Shown: positions 1 to 5,334 of the stretch, one piece after another
How the letters are laid out: each line of letters opens with the position of its first letter
Numbering within the stretch: position 1 is the stretch's first letter
DNA from: Clostridia bacterium
Lineage (GTDB): Bacteria > Bacillota > Clostridia > Oscillospirales > Butyricicoccaceae
Assembly: GCA_017560175.1 (NCBI GenBank)
Contig: JAFYOK010000261.1
Location: 1-15,869, forward strand
Direction of reading: 5' to 3'
Length of the DNA stretch: 15,869 bases
Notes under the pieces: generated by a model
The model's database searches: none
What the model saw: only the letters and a program-made list of their open reading frames with translations
Told to the model about the DNA's origin: nothing
Translations under genes and position numbers: made by a program

Positions 1-556
1 ATGCATAAAGCAGAATTCCCAGCAGGGCCGAGAGTGCGATCATACCGATGGGGGAGAGTTTCTTTTTGCGAAGTTTGGACCAGAGCAGTCCTGCACCGGC
101 GATAAGCAATGTGATGACCAGTGCACGGACATCAAATGTGTGACCGCCGATAGGCAGACAGTTGCGCAGGACCATATAAATACCGGTGGCCAGAACGATG
201 CCGATGACACAGGGCTTGAGACCACGCAGGATGGCCTGTACATAGGGATTCTTGATGGCCGCCTGCAGGAGTGCTGTGACCAGCAGGATGATGAGGAAAG
301 AAGGCAGAACAACGGCGGTTGTTGCCAAAAGTGCGCCGGGCAGACCGGCCCGGTTGCTGCCGACATAGGTGGCCAGGTTGACCATGATGGGGCCGGGGGT
401 ACTCTCGCTGACGGCGATCATATAGGTGAGTGCCTCATCGGTCAACCATCCGTAGGAAAGGACAACATCACGAATGAGGGGGATGGCGCCATAGGCACCG
501 CCGAAGGCAAAACAGCCAACTTTTAAAAATCCGAGAAAGAGATCAAGCAGGATCAT
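1..556 (-). CDS. Chromate transporter (CHR family), second short subunit, partial at window edge
   Basis: Short-chain CHR-family membrane protein, proposed from the family to export or antiport chromate or a related oxyanion across the cytoplasmic membrane. About 185 codons are visible, which is close to the usual ~190 of short CHR proteins, so probably only the last few residues are off the left edge. The N-terminal half shows the family motifs FGGAYGAIPLI (residues ~18-28) and SESTPGPI (~50-57), followed by several hydrophobic segments. The ATG at 554-556 overlaps the TGA of the upstream CHR gene (553-555) as ATGA, so the two are translationally coupled. Short CHR proteins are usually encoded as such pairs and are thought to work together. 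The actual substrate cannot be told from sequence. Confidence 0.88.
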   Translation of the reverse strand, partial: MILLDLFLGFLKVGCFAFGGAYGAIPLIRDVVLSYGWLTDEALTYMIAVSESTPGPIMVNLATYVGSNRAGLPGALLATTAVVLPSFLIILLVTALLQAAIKNPYVQAILRGLKPCVIGIVLATGIYMVLRNCLPIGGHTFDVRALVITLLIAGAGLLWSKLRKKKLSPIGMIALSALLGILLYA

Positions 557-1140
557 TTTTTCTGTTCTCCTTTCGCTTTGGAATTTTTCTGAACCAGAAA
601 GATCGAGAGGCTGACAGCTGCAGCTACCAGCATCAGGCTGATGGAAGAGAAGTTCCATGCAAAGATGTTGATGAGCAACATAACAGCGGCAGAGCATGCC
701 ATGATGGTACGGGGGAGGACCTTCTTGTGCATCTTGCGGATCATGGTGATGGCAGCATCGAGAATGAGCAGACCGACGGCGATCTTGATGCCTTTGAAAG
801 CATGGGCAATGACGGCGATTTCAAGGAAGTTATCCAGGAACATGGAGATCAGATAAATGATGGAGAAGGAAGGGACGATCATGCCCAGGGTGGCGACCAG
901 TGCGCCGATCAATCCGGCCTGACGATAGCCGGTAAAAGTGGCACAGTTGATGGCGATGGGACCGGGGGTAGACTCGGCAATGACGGTGATGTTCATCATT
1001 TCATCGTGGGTAATCCATTTTTTCTTTTCTACGCAGTGGTCTTCGATCATGGCAATCATGGCATAACCGCCGCCGAAGGTGAAAAGGCCGATCTTCATAA
1101 AGGTCAGCAGCAGATCGGCTAAGATGTTTTTGGGTTTCAT
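553..1140 (-). CDS. Chromate transporter (CHR family), first short subunit
   Basis: A 195-residue multi-spanning membrane protein of the short-chain CHR family, the partner of the overlapping gene downstream on the same strand. It shows the family repeat motifs FGGGYAMIAMI (residues ~22-32) and AESTPGPIAIN (~55-65), then hydrophobic helices and a lysine-rich cytoplasmic-looking tail. It follows the arsR-type gene with only one base between stop and ATG, and an AGGAGG site inside the end of that gene (about 1148-1153) serves the ATG. It is therefore in one transcript with the regulator, and its expression is probably set by it. Chromate export is the family assignment. In gut anaerobes the physiological substrate could be another oxyanion. 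Confidence 0.9.
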   Translation of the reverse strand: MKPKNILADLLLTFMKIGLFTFGGGYAMIAMIEDHCVEKKKWITHDEMMNITVIAESTPGPIAINCATFTGYRQAGLIGALVATLGMIVPSFSIIYLISMFLDNFLEIAVIAHAFKGIKIAVGLLILDAAITMIRKMHKKVLPRTIMACSAAVMLLINIFAWNFSSISLMLVAAAVSLSIFLVQKNSKAKGEQKK

Positions 1141-1141
1141 T

Positions 1142-1474
1142 TTATTTTCCTCCTGTGGAATATTTGCGGCAGCGGCAGCTGTGTGTGGGATAGGGCTCTT
1201 CGGAAGAAGTTTCTTCCAGATCAGCCAATAGGTTCAAGCTTTCTGCCAGTCTTCGTAAGGCTTGACGGTCGACTTTGTAATGGGTGAAATGTCCACGTTT
1301 TTCGCCGTACAGGAATCCGGCCTCGCGGAGAATCTTGAGATGCTGTGAAACCGCCGATTCTGTGATGTTCAGCTTACGCGACAGGCTGCGGACGCAGTAT
1401 TCATGGGAAAGCAGCAGCTGCAGGATCTGTAAGCGATTGTCATCGGCCAAAGCCTTGAATTGGATGCTTTTCAT
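1142..1474 (-). CDS. ArsR/SmtB-family transcriptional repressor
   Basis: A 110-residue winged-helix repressor of the ArsR/SmtB family. The family signature is clear: LADDNRLQILQLLL near the N-terminus, recognition helix ITESAVSQHLKILREAG (residues ~37-53), and the wing GEKRGHFTHYKV. There is one cysteine in the helix-3 region (EYCVRSL) and a pair in the tail (HSCRC). Together these could form a thiol metal/metalloid or redox sensor site, though not the classical ArsR CxC in helix 3. I chose the second of two adjacent ATGs because AGGAGG (1481-1486) then sits six bases away rather than three; starting at 1477 would add one Met. It leads the chromate-transporter operon and probably represses itself and the transporters through the inverted repeat around its promoter. 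Confidence 0.92.
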   Translation of the reverse strand: MKSIQFKALADDNRLQILQLLLSHEYCVRSLSRKLNITESAVSQHLKILREAGFLYGEKRGHFTHYKVDRQALRRLAESLNLLADLEETSSEEPYPTHSCRCRKYSTGGK

Positions 1475-1493
1475 CATTGACCTCCTTCTAAAT

Positions 1494-1552
1494 AATTCAG
1501 TAATTGCTTAATTCAAAGATAGCACAAATATCAATTAAGTCAATACTGAATT
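1494..1552. promoter_or_regulatory. Candidate ArsR operator: paired 20-bp inverted repeats
   Basis: Two 20-bp copies face each other: 1494-1513 (AATTCAGT, five variable bases, CTTAATT) and 1533-1552 (AATTAAG, five variable bases, ACTGAATT). The outer 8 and inner 7 bases match perfectly as reverse complements. The copies are separated by 19 bases and bracket the arsR promoter. AT-rich dyads of this kind are usual ArsR-family targets. Binding by this ArsR is inferred from position. Confidence 0.6.
1516..1543 (-). promoter_or_regulatory. Sigma-A promoter of the arsR-chr operon
   Basis: On the minus strand, TTGACT (1538-1543; 5 of 6 to consensus) is followed after 16 bases by TATCTT (1516-1521; 4 of 6). 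Transcription would start near 1509, giving a leader of about 35 bases to the arsR start. The -35 box lies inside the right copy of the inverted repeat and the start site inside the left copy, as expected for an autorepressed operon. Confidence 0.6.
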
Positions 1553-1614
1553 AAAATAGTGCAAGTTGCATCTTTAGCCCAAATAGGCTATCTTAGAATA
1601 AAGGGGTGAAAACC

Positions 1615-1977
1615 ATGGAACTTTTACACGGCGTCGATCTGGAACAGATCGACAGGTTTAAAGAACGTATACAGAAAGAAACTTTTATGAAGCGCATCTA
1701 TACGCAGCAGGAGCGCTCGTACATAGAAAAGAATCCCCACCCGATACGTACGGCAGCCGGGATGTGGGCAAGTAAGGAAGCTGTATCCAAAGCCTTTGGA
1801 CGTGGACTGTTTGGTATGCTGCCTGTAGAAATCGAAATCATACATCTGCCTTCGGGGCAGCCTGCAGTTGTTCTGCACGGCAATGCTGCCGAGACCTATG
1901 GGGAATATAAGATCAGCCTGTCCATCAGCCATTCGGGAGATATGGTGTTGGCTTCCTGTATAGCATATAAGGAATAG
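1615..1977 (+). CDS. acpS: Holo-[acyl-carrier-protein] synthase
   Basis: Transfers 4'-phosphopantetheine from CoA to a serine of acyl carrier protein, activating it for fatty-acid synthesis in the cytoplasm. The 120-residue length is typical. GVDLEQIDRF at the N-terminus carries the Mg-binding Asp8. WASKEAVSKAFGRG (from residue 51) holds the second acidic ligand, Glu55. The C-terminal SLSISHSGDMVLA is the family signature. I start at ATG 1615, six bases after AAGGGGTG (1601-1608). A GTG at 1606 would add three residues but lies inside that ribosome site. A weak promoter may lie at 1566-1594 (TTGCAT, 17 bases, TATCTT). It heads a plus-strand block diverging from the arsR operon, with a lipoprotein gene 53 bases downstream. 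Confidence 0.95.
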   Translation: MELLHGVDLEQIDRFKERIQKETFMKRIYTQQERSYIEKNPHPIRTAAGMWASKEAVSKAFGRGLFGMLPVEIEIIHLPSGQPAVVLHGNAAETYGEYKISLSISHSGDMVLASCIAYKE

Positions 1978-2030
1978 AGCGCATAATCGGCAGGACATTG
2001 GCATAACCATTTTTCATGGAGGAAATTGTT

Positions 2031-2591
2031 ATGCTGAAAAGAATCTGTATACTGATGTTTCTTCTCTGCGGTCTGAGCGGCTGCGGAGATGGGGAAGTTG
2101 ATCCCAAGGCAGTCGCGCAATATTATGCCGGATTGGAGAATGTCACGATCGAGGCCGATATTACGGTCAACAGCGGTGTTCTTGCCGAGTATGGTGTGCT
2201 GTTTACGCGGACAGCAGAAAGAGATCGCGTCGAGATCTTGCGGCCCGAAACGCTTGCCGGGATCAGCGCTGTCATTTTATCCGACAAGGCTGCTGTAGAA
2301 TACGAGGGTATGGCGTTGGAAACCTTTTTGCCGGGAATCAGCGGTTTTGTGCCGGCCGATGCGGTGACAGGAATTCTGGATGATCTTGCGCAGGGAGTTC
2401 CCGAATATTATGGGGAAGAAGAACTGGAAGGATATCCGACGCTGGTGTTGAGTTATATTCGTGAGCCAGAGGAGGGTACGGCACGGAAATTGATCTGGGT
2501 CGAGCGAGAAAGCTGGCGTCCGCTGCGTGCAGAATTTTATCTCAATGAGCAGATGATTATGGAAGTGGGCATCAAAAACTTTGTGACCTGA
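2031..2591 (+). CDS. Putative lipoprotein, LolA/GerS-like
   Basis: A 186-residue predicted lipoprotein. The N-terminus is a short basic, hydrophobic signal peptide ending in the lipobox LSGC, with Cys18 to be lipidated, so the mature protein should sit on the outer face of the membrane. The rest looks like alternating strands with regular turns (for example DITVNSGVLAEYGVLFTR, and RKLIWVERESWRPLRAEFY near the end). This resembles LolA-type lipid-binding folds and GerS, the clostridial lipoprotein needed for cortex modification with the amidase CwlD. From memory, gerS in C. difficile also lies near alr2 and ndoA, so placement between acpS and ndoA supports the idea. The GerS assignment is inference. 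ATG 2031 is chosen because GGAGGAAA (2018-2025) precedes it; the in-frame ATG at 2016 overlaps that site and would spoil the signal peptide. Confidence 0.75.
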   Translation: MLKRICILMFLLCGLSGCGDGEVDPKAVAQYYAGLENVTIEADITVNSGVLAEYGVLFTRTAERDRVEILRPETLAGISAVILSDKAAVEYEGMALETFLPGISGFVPADAVTGILDDLAQGVPEYYGEEELEGYPTLVLSYIREPEEGTARKLIWVERESWRPLRAEFYLNEQMIMEVGIKNFVT

Positions 2592-2601
2592 TCGATGCCG
2601 A

Positions 2602-2631
2602 TTGAAAAATACTTGCCGAATGTGATATACT
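2602..2631 (+). promoter_or_regulatory. Sigma-A promoter upstream of ndoA
   Basis: TTGAAA (2602-2607), an 18-base spacer and TATACT (2626-2631; 5 of 6), with an extended -10 TGA directly before it. The predicted start near 2638 gives a leader of about 175 bases before the ndoA start codon. This separates ndoA from the lipoprotein gene as its own transcription unit, although read-through is possible. Confidence 0.6.
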
Positions 2632-2678
2632 GAAAAAGAACTCCAAAAAGAAAAACAGCATAGTCTGTAGTGGAATCT

Positions 2679-2800
2679 GTCCGCAAAAATCTATTCTGCA
2701 GGTTTTCATTTTTCACCTTAGATAGGTGGAAGAATGATTAAAAACCACATAACCGTGGAAAAATAATTTTGCGGACTTGTCCGACGATTTTCCTGCGGAG
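2679..2800 (+). promoter_or_regulatory. Structured leader of ndoA with competing stems
   Basis: GTCCGCAAAA (2679-2688) is the exact reverse complement of TTTTGCGGAC (2767-2776), closing a 98-base domain. Inside is a hairpin: GGTTTT (2701-2706) with AAAACC (2741-2746), and TTTCACC (2711-2717) with GGTGGAA (2725-2731; one T-G wobble). A second GTCCG (2779-2783) can compete for CGGAC (2772-2776). Both TCCG-containing strands can also pair with the purine-rich GCGGAG (2795-2800) that would serve the ndoA start. This looks like a translational or attenuation switch. I recognise no named riboswitch, there is no clear U-tract terminator, and the regulatory role is inferred from pairing alone. Confidence 0.4.
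2734..2766 (+). CDS. Possible 10-codon leader peptide in the ndoA 5' UTR
   Basis: ATG 2734 opens a ten-codon frame (MIKNHITVEK) ending at TAA 2764-2766. AGGTGG (2724-2729) sits four bases upstream and would be masked by the CACC strand (2714-2717) of the leader hairpin. The stop directly abuts the 3' strand of the long closing stem, so a ribosome stopping there would open that stem. No family is recognisable. It may be chance; the placement is the only evidence. Confidence 0.25.
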   Translation: MIKNHITVEK

Positions 2801-2811
2801 CGTGATCTATT

Positions 2812-3192
2812 TTGGAGTATAACCGTAATACCGTACGGCGCGGTGAGATCTATTATGCCGATCTCAGCCCTGTCGTGGGCAGCGAACAGGGAGGCATGCG
2901 TCCTGTACTTATCGTTCAGAATGACGTAGGCAATCGATACAGCCCTACCGTTATTGCCGCTGCCATCACATCCCAACAGAATAAGGCCAAGTTGCCCACC
3001 CATATCGAAATTTCCGCCAAGGCGGTGGGGCTCAGCCGCAACTCGGTCATTCTGCTGGAACAGATCCGGACGCTGGATAAGCGTCGGTTAAAAGAGAAAA
3101 TGGGGACTCTGGACAGCCGGCTCATGCAGCGTGTGGACAATGCCATCGCTGTCAGCTTTGGTTTGTCGGCCGGAGTCACAATGGAGGGATAG
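2812..3192 (+). CDS. ndoA: EndoA/MazF-type mRNA interferase toxin
   Basis: Sequence-specific endoribonuclease of the MazF/PemK family. The B. subtilis enzyme cuts single-stranded RNA at UACAU as a dimer and is held inactive by EndoAI. The 126-residue protein follows B. subtilis EndoA closely: RRGEIYYADLSPVVGSEQGG, GMRPVLIVQND, AAITSQ, KLPTHIEI and SVILLEQIRTLDKRRL, including the active-site Arg and Thr regions. The only available in-frame start is TTG 2812, because a stop lies at 2803-2805. The nearest ribosome-site-like bases, GGAG (2797-2800), are a long 11 bases away, suggesting weak or regulated translation. No antitoxin gene lies upstream or downstream, which is unusual for this family. 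The gene is followed at once by a secreted-protein gene. Confidence 0.93.
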   Translation: MEYNRNTVRRGEIYYADLSPVVGSEQGGMRPVLIVQNDVGNRYSPTVIAAAITSQQNKAKLPTHIEISAKAVGLSRNSVILLEQIRTLDKRRLKEKMGTLDSRLMQRVDNAIAVSFGLSAGVTMEG

Positions 3193-3195
3193 AGA

Positions 3196-3759
3196 TTGAA
3201 GAGATCTACATGGAGCGGCCGTGTATTGTCGCTGGTTGTTGCCGGTCTGACGGTCACAGGCCTTGCAGCAGCTGCTGCCAACTATGGTTCTAAAGAAGAT
3301 CCGCTGGTCACTGCGAGCTACATAGAGGATGTGGTCCGCCCGGAGATCAGCGAGCAGATCGAAGAAGCACTGGACAAAAAAGAACAGGAGATCCTGAAAA
3401 AAGTAGGTACTGCATCTAATGGAAGCACAACCTACAGCGATGCGCTGATCGAAGAGATCGCTGCAAAGGCAGCGGCAAAGGTGTCTTCCGGCAGCGCTGA
3501 AAGCTGGAGCGTTGTCAAAGTGCCTTCGGGCAAAACATTGACCGGCAAGGTCGGATGCCAGGTCATGCTGCGTATCGGCAATGCATCCTGTGTATCTTCG
3601 GGCAGTACCGGATTGATCGATATGAGCGACGGTACAGTTCTTGGCCCCGGCGGTGCACTGAAGATCAATCATCTGTATATGGTCACCATTGATGGCCGTG
3701 GAGTCAAAGCATCGGGTGATGCCACATTGCTGGTCAAGGGAAGTTACTCTATCAATTAA
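3196..3759 (+). CDS. Secreted or membrane-anchored protein of unknown function, coupled to ndoA
   Basis: A 187-residue protein that I do not recognise by name. Residues 1-28 form a signal peptide or membrane anchor (basic start, then LSLVVAGLTVTGLAAAAA). Residues ~38-80 are acidic and alanine/lysine-rich with coiled-coil character (EISEQIEEALDKKEQEILKK). A serine-rich linker follows. The C-terminal ~85 residues look like a compact beta domain, with VKVPSGKTLTG, a Gly-Leu-Ile-Asp turn, NHLYMVTIDGRGVKA and a closing VKGSYSI. Similar C-terminal patterns occur in uncharacterised clostridial proteins, from memory. The start is TTG 3196, seven bases after GGAGGG (3183-3188), which lies inside the end of ndoA; no in-frame ATG fits. 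It is probably translated from the ndoA message. The signal sequence argues against an antitoxin role. Confidence 0.82.
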   Translation: MKRSTWSGRVLSLVVAGLTVTGLAAAAANYGSKEDPLVTASYIEDVVRPEISEQIEEALDKKEQEILKKVGTASNGSTTYSDALIEEIAAKAAAKVSSGSAESWSVVKVPSGKTLTGKVGCQVMLRIGNASCVSSGSTGLIDMSDGTVLGPGGALKINHLYMVTIDGRGVKASGDATLLVKGSYSIN

Positions 3760-3773
3760 ACAGACAAAATCAG

Positions 3774-3805
3774 AGCAGCATCAGGGTTCGGATGCTGCTT
3801 TTTTT
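3774..3805 (+). terminator. Rho-independent terminator after the ndoA unit
   Basis: A perfect 9-bp stem, AGCAGCATC (3774-3782) with GATGCTGCT (3791-3799), an eight-base loop and a run of seven T (3799-3805). It lies 15 bases after the stop codon of the secreted-protein gene and ends the block that includes ndoA. Confidence 0.93.
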
Positions 3806-3872
3806 ATGTTCTGAATCCATAAAACTTTGCATAGATTTATTGTAGGAATATGGAATGAAAAGAGGGAAGTGC

Positions 3873-4445
3873 ATGGAGTATCCCATTTTTCTGGAAGATA
3901 CCGAAGTAGGCCGAATCCGAGGGCAAAGGCAGGGAACATATATAGAATGGCTGGCCGGCTGTCCCTTTGAAGAGGGGTGGATCTATCGCCTTTATCTGCA
4001 GGAAACGGAAAACAGTGAGGGGATCTGCCTTGGCGTTATGATGCCGGAAGGCGATCGGTTTGTTCTCAAAAAGAGGATCCATAAGGGAAAGGCAGAGAGC
4101 AATGACTTGTGCGGCATCATCCTTCGCAGCCGACCGGGCGAAGAAGCGCCGAAACTTCAGCCAAAGACCTCTGTACCACCAAATCTTGATGGTCTGCCGT
4201 TTGGCATATCTGCATTGGAATCCATAGAGTCATGCGGAGGATTTGTGGACACTGTTTTTGCGGCATCCGGTGGAAAGAAGGTTCAGAGAGAAGGAATCAC
4301 CTATTACCTTGCGCCGGGAAAACCAGGAGAGACTTTGGGCCCGACGGCTTTTTTCTGTCTGCTGACATGGATTCCATGGGAGGATAGCGGATGGTGGGTG
4401 CTTTGTGTCGGAGCGGATGGCCAACCGTTTGCGCTTCGGAAATAG
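3873..4445 (+). CDS. Hypothetical protein upstream of the spoIIG locus
   Basis: A 190-residue protein with no recognised family and no signal peptide or membrane helix; probably cytoplasmic. The first ~70 residues look like a small beta-rich domain (MEYPIFLEDTEVGRIRG, then YRLYLQ, a hydrophobic GICLGVMMPEG strand and FVLKKRI). A proline-rich linker around residues 90-105 leads to a second part rich in Gly, Trp and hydrophobic residues. Start choice: ATG 3873 has AGAGGGAAG (3861-3869) just upstream and gives the MEYP start; an in-frame ATG at 3855 has only a weak site. It lies between a strong terminator and spoIIGA, so a promoter is needed in 3806-3860, but I see no convincing one there. A role near sporulation is suggested only by position. 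Confidence 0.75.
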   Translation: MEYPIFLEDTEVGRIRGQRQGTYIEWLAGCPFEEGWIYRLYLQETENSEGICLGVMMPEGDRFVLKKRIHKGKAESNDLCGIILRSRPGEEAPKLQPKTSVPPNLDGLPFGISALESIESCGGFVDTVFAASGGKKVQREGITYYLAPGKPGETLGPTAFFCLLTWIPWEDSGWWVLCVGADGQPFALRK

Positions 4446-4475
4446 ACCTTTTCCGCATAGCATTTGAAATATACT
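4443..4475 (+). promoter_or_regulatory. Possible spoIIG promoter with long spacer
   Basis: TATACT (4470-4475; 5 of 6) precedes spoIIGA. The best -35 match is TAGACC (4443-4448), 21 bases away, which recalls the unusually long spacer of the Spo0A-activated spoIIG promoter in B. subtilis. Candidate 0A-like boxes are TGTCGGA (4406-4412) and, reversed, TTCGGAA (4435-4441), each imperfect. The predicted leader would be very short (about 15 bases), which weakens the case. Confidence 0.3.
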
Positions 4476-4496
4476 GAAGGCGGAAGGAGGTGGCGC

Positions 4497-5321
4497 ATGC
4501 CCATTGTTTATGTTGACCTGCTTTTTCTGATCAACGCTATGATCGATAGCCTTCTGCTGAATCTGACAGCCATGCTGAGAGGGTATTATGTTCCGCCTTG
4601 GCGCAAGGTCCTGAGCAGTACGATCGGCGGTCTGCTGGGGGTCATGGCCTATTTTCTGTCTTTTCATTTGCCGGATGGATTGCTGGCAGCCTGTACCTGT
4701 GGATTCCTCGTTCTGACAGCATGGGGATGGAAAGGAAAAGTTGCTTTCCTGAAGGATCTGCGTCTGCTTTGGGGATCATCCATGGTGCTGTCAGGCGCAG
4801 TATGTCTATTGGGCCAGTGGTGCGGAGCAGGAATATCCGGCGGCGGAGCGATATATTTTGATATTTCGCCGGGCGTACTTTTGGGCGGCGCCGGACTAAC
4901 CTATGGGATGATCTCCTGCATTTGCCGCCCGGGACGATTTTCTGAATCAACGGCGTGTCGGGAAATCACCTGCCGTGTCGGAAGCCGGGAAGTAACTTTT
5001 CGAGCCATGGTCGATACAGGCAATTTGCTTTGTGACGGCAAAGGAAGAAAGGTCATTCTGCTTTCATGGTCGCTGGCGGCCGAACTGATGGGAGATAAGA
5101 CTTTACCTGTTGAAGCCGATGCGCTCTATCTGGCCCTGAGCGAAACCTGTCATCCGGGATTGCTGCCTTACCGTACAGCCGGAGGGGAAGGATTGCTGGT
5201 TACTATACAATCCGATCATCTGATGGTGGATGGTGTGGCGAGGCAGGAGGATTACATATTGGGTTTTTCAGCCCGGGAGCTGGATTGTGCCTGGGGCTGC
5301 CGTGGATTGATCGGATGCTGA
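4497..5321 (+). CDS. spoIIGA: Sporulation sigma-E factor processing peptidase SpoIIGA
   Basis: Membrane aspartic protease that cleaves pro-sigma-E in the mother cell after asymmetric division, on a signal from forespore SpoIIR. It has 274 residues, a little shorter than the B. subtilis ~309. Roughly five hydrophobic segments occupy the N-terminal half (about residues 3-25, 36-56, 58-75, 82-103 and 120-140). The protease domain follows, with the catalytic motif VDTGN at residues 172-176 (Asp173), and a typical GLIGC ending. ATG 4497 is chosen because AAGGAGG (4484-4490) lies six bases upstream and the protein then begins MPIVYVDLLF, as the family does. It is directly followed, 13 bases on, by its substrate gene sigE. 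Confidence 0.95.
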   Translation: MPIVYVDLLFLINAMIDSLLLNLTAMLRGYYVPPWRKVLSSTIGGLLGVMAYFLSFHLPDGLLAACTCGFLVLTAWGWKGKVAFLKDLRLLWGSSMVLSGAVCLLGQWCGAGISGGGAIYFDISPGVLLGGAGLTYGMISCICRPGRFSESTACREITCRVGSREVTFRAMVDTGNLLCDGKGRKVILLSWSLAAELMGDKTLPVEADALYLALSETCHPGLLPYRTAGGEGLLVTIQSDHLMVDGVARQEDYILGFSARELDCAWGCRGLIGC

Positions 5322-5334
5322 GAATGGAGGAAAG

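Noticed and set aside
140..526. Plus-strand frames opposite the chromate-transporter genes (140-526, 727-1122)
   Set aside because: They are shadows of clear CHR-family genes on the minus strand, which show family motifs, ribosome sites and an ATGA overlap.
2679..2776. MITE-like element with 10-bp terminal inverted repeats upstream of ndoA
   Set aside because: No target-site duplication flanks it, it lies wholly within a plausible 5' UTR, and its strands can pair alternatively with the toxin ribosome site, so a structured leader explains it better.
3811..3860. Promoter for the hypothetical gene at 3873 (for example TAGATT at 3832-3837 or a CATAGATT-like mother-cell -10)
   Set aside because: No -35 partner of acceptable quality or spacing was found for any sigma class, so it is not listed as a feature.
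3855..3872. Upstream in-frame ATG for the hypothetical protein
   Set aside because: ATG 3873 has the better-placed AGAGGGAAG site, which the upstream extension would itself encode.
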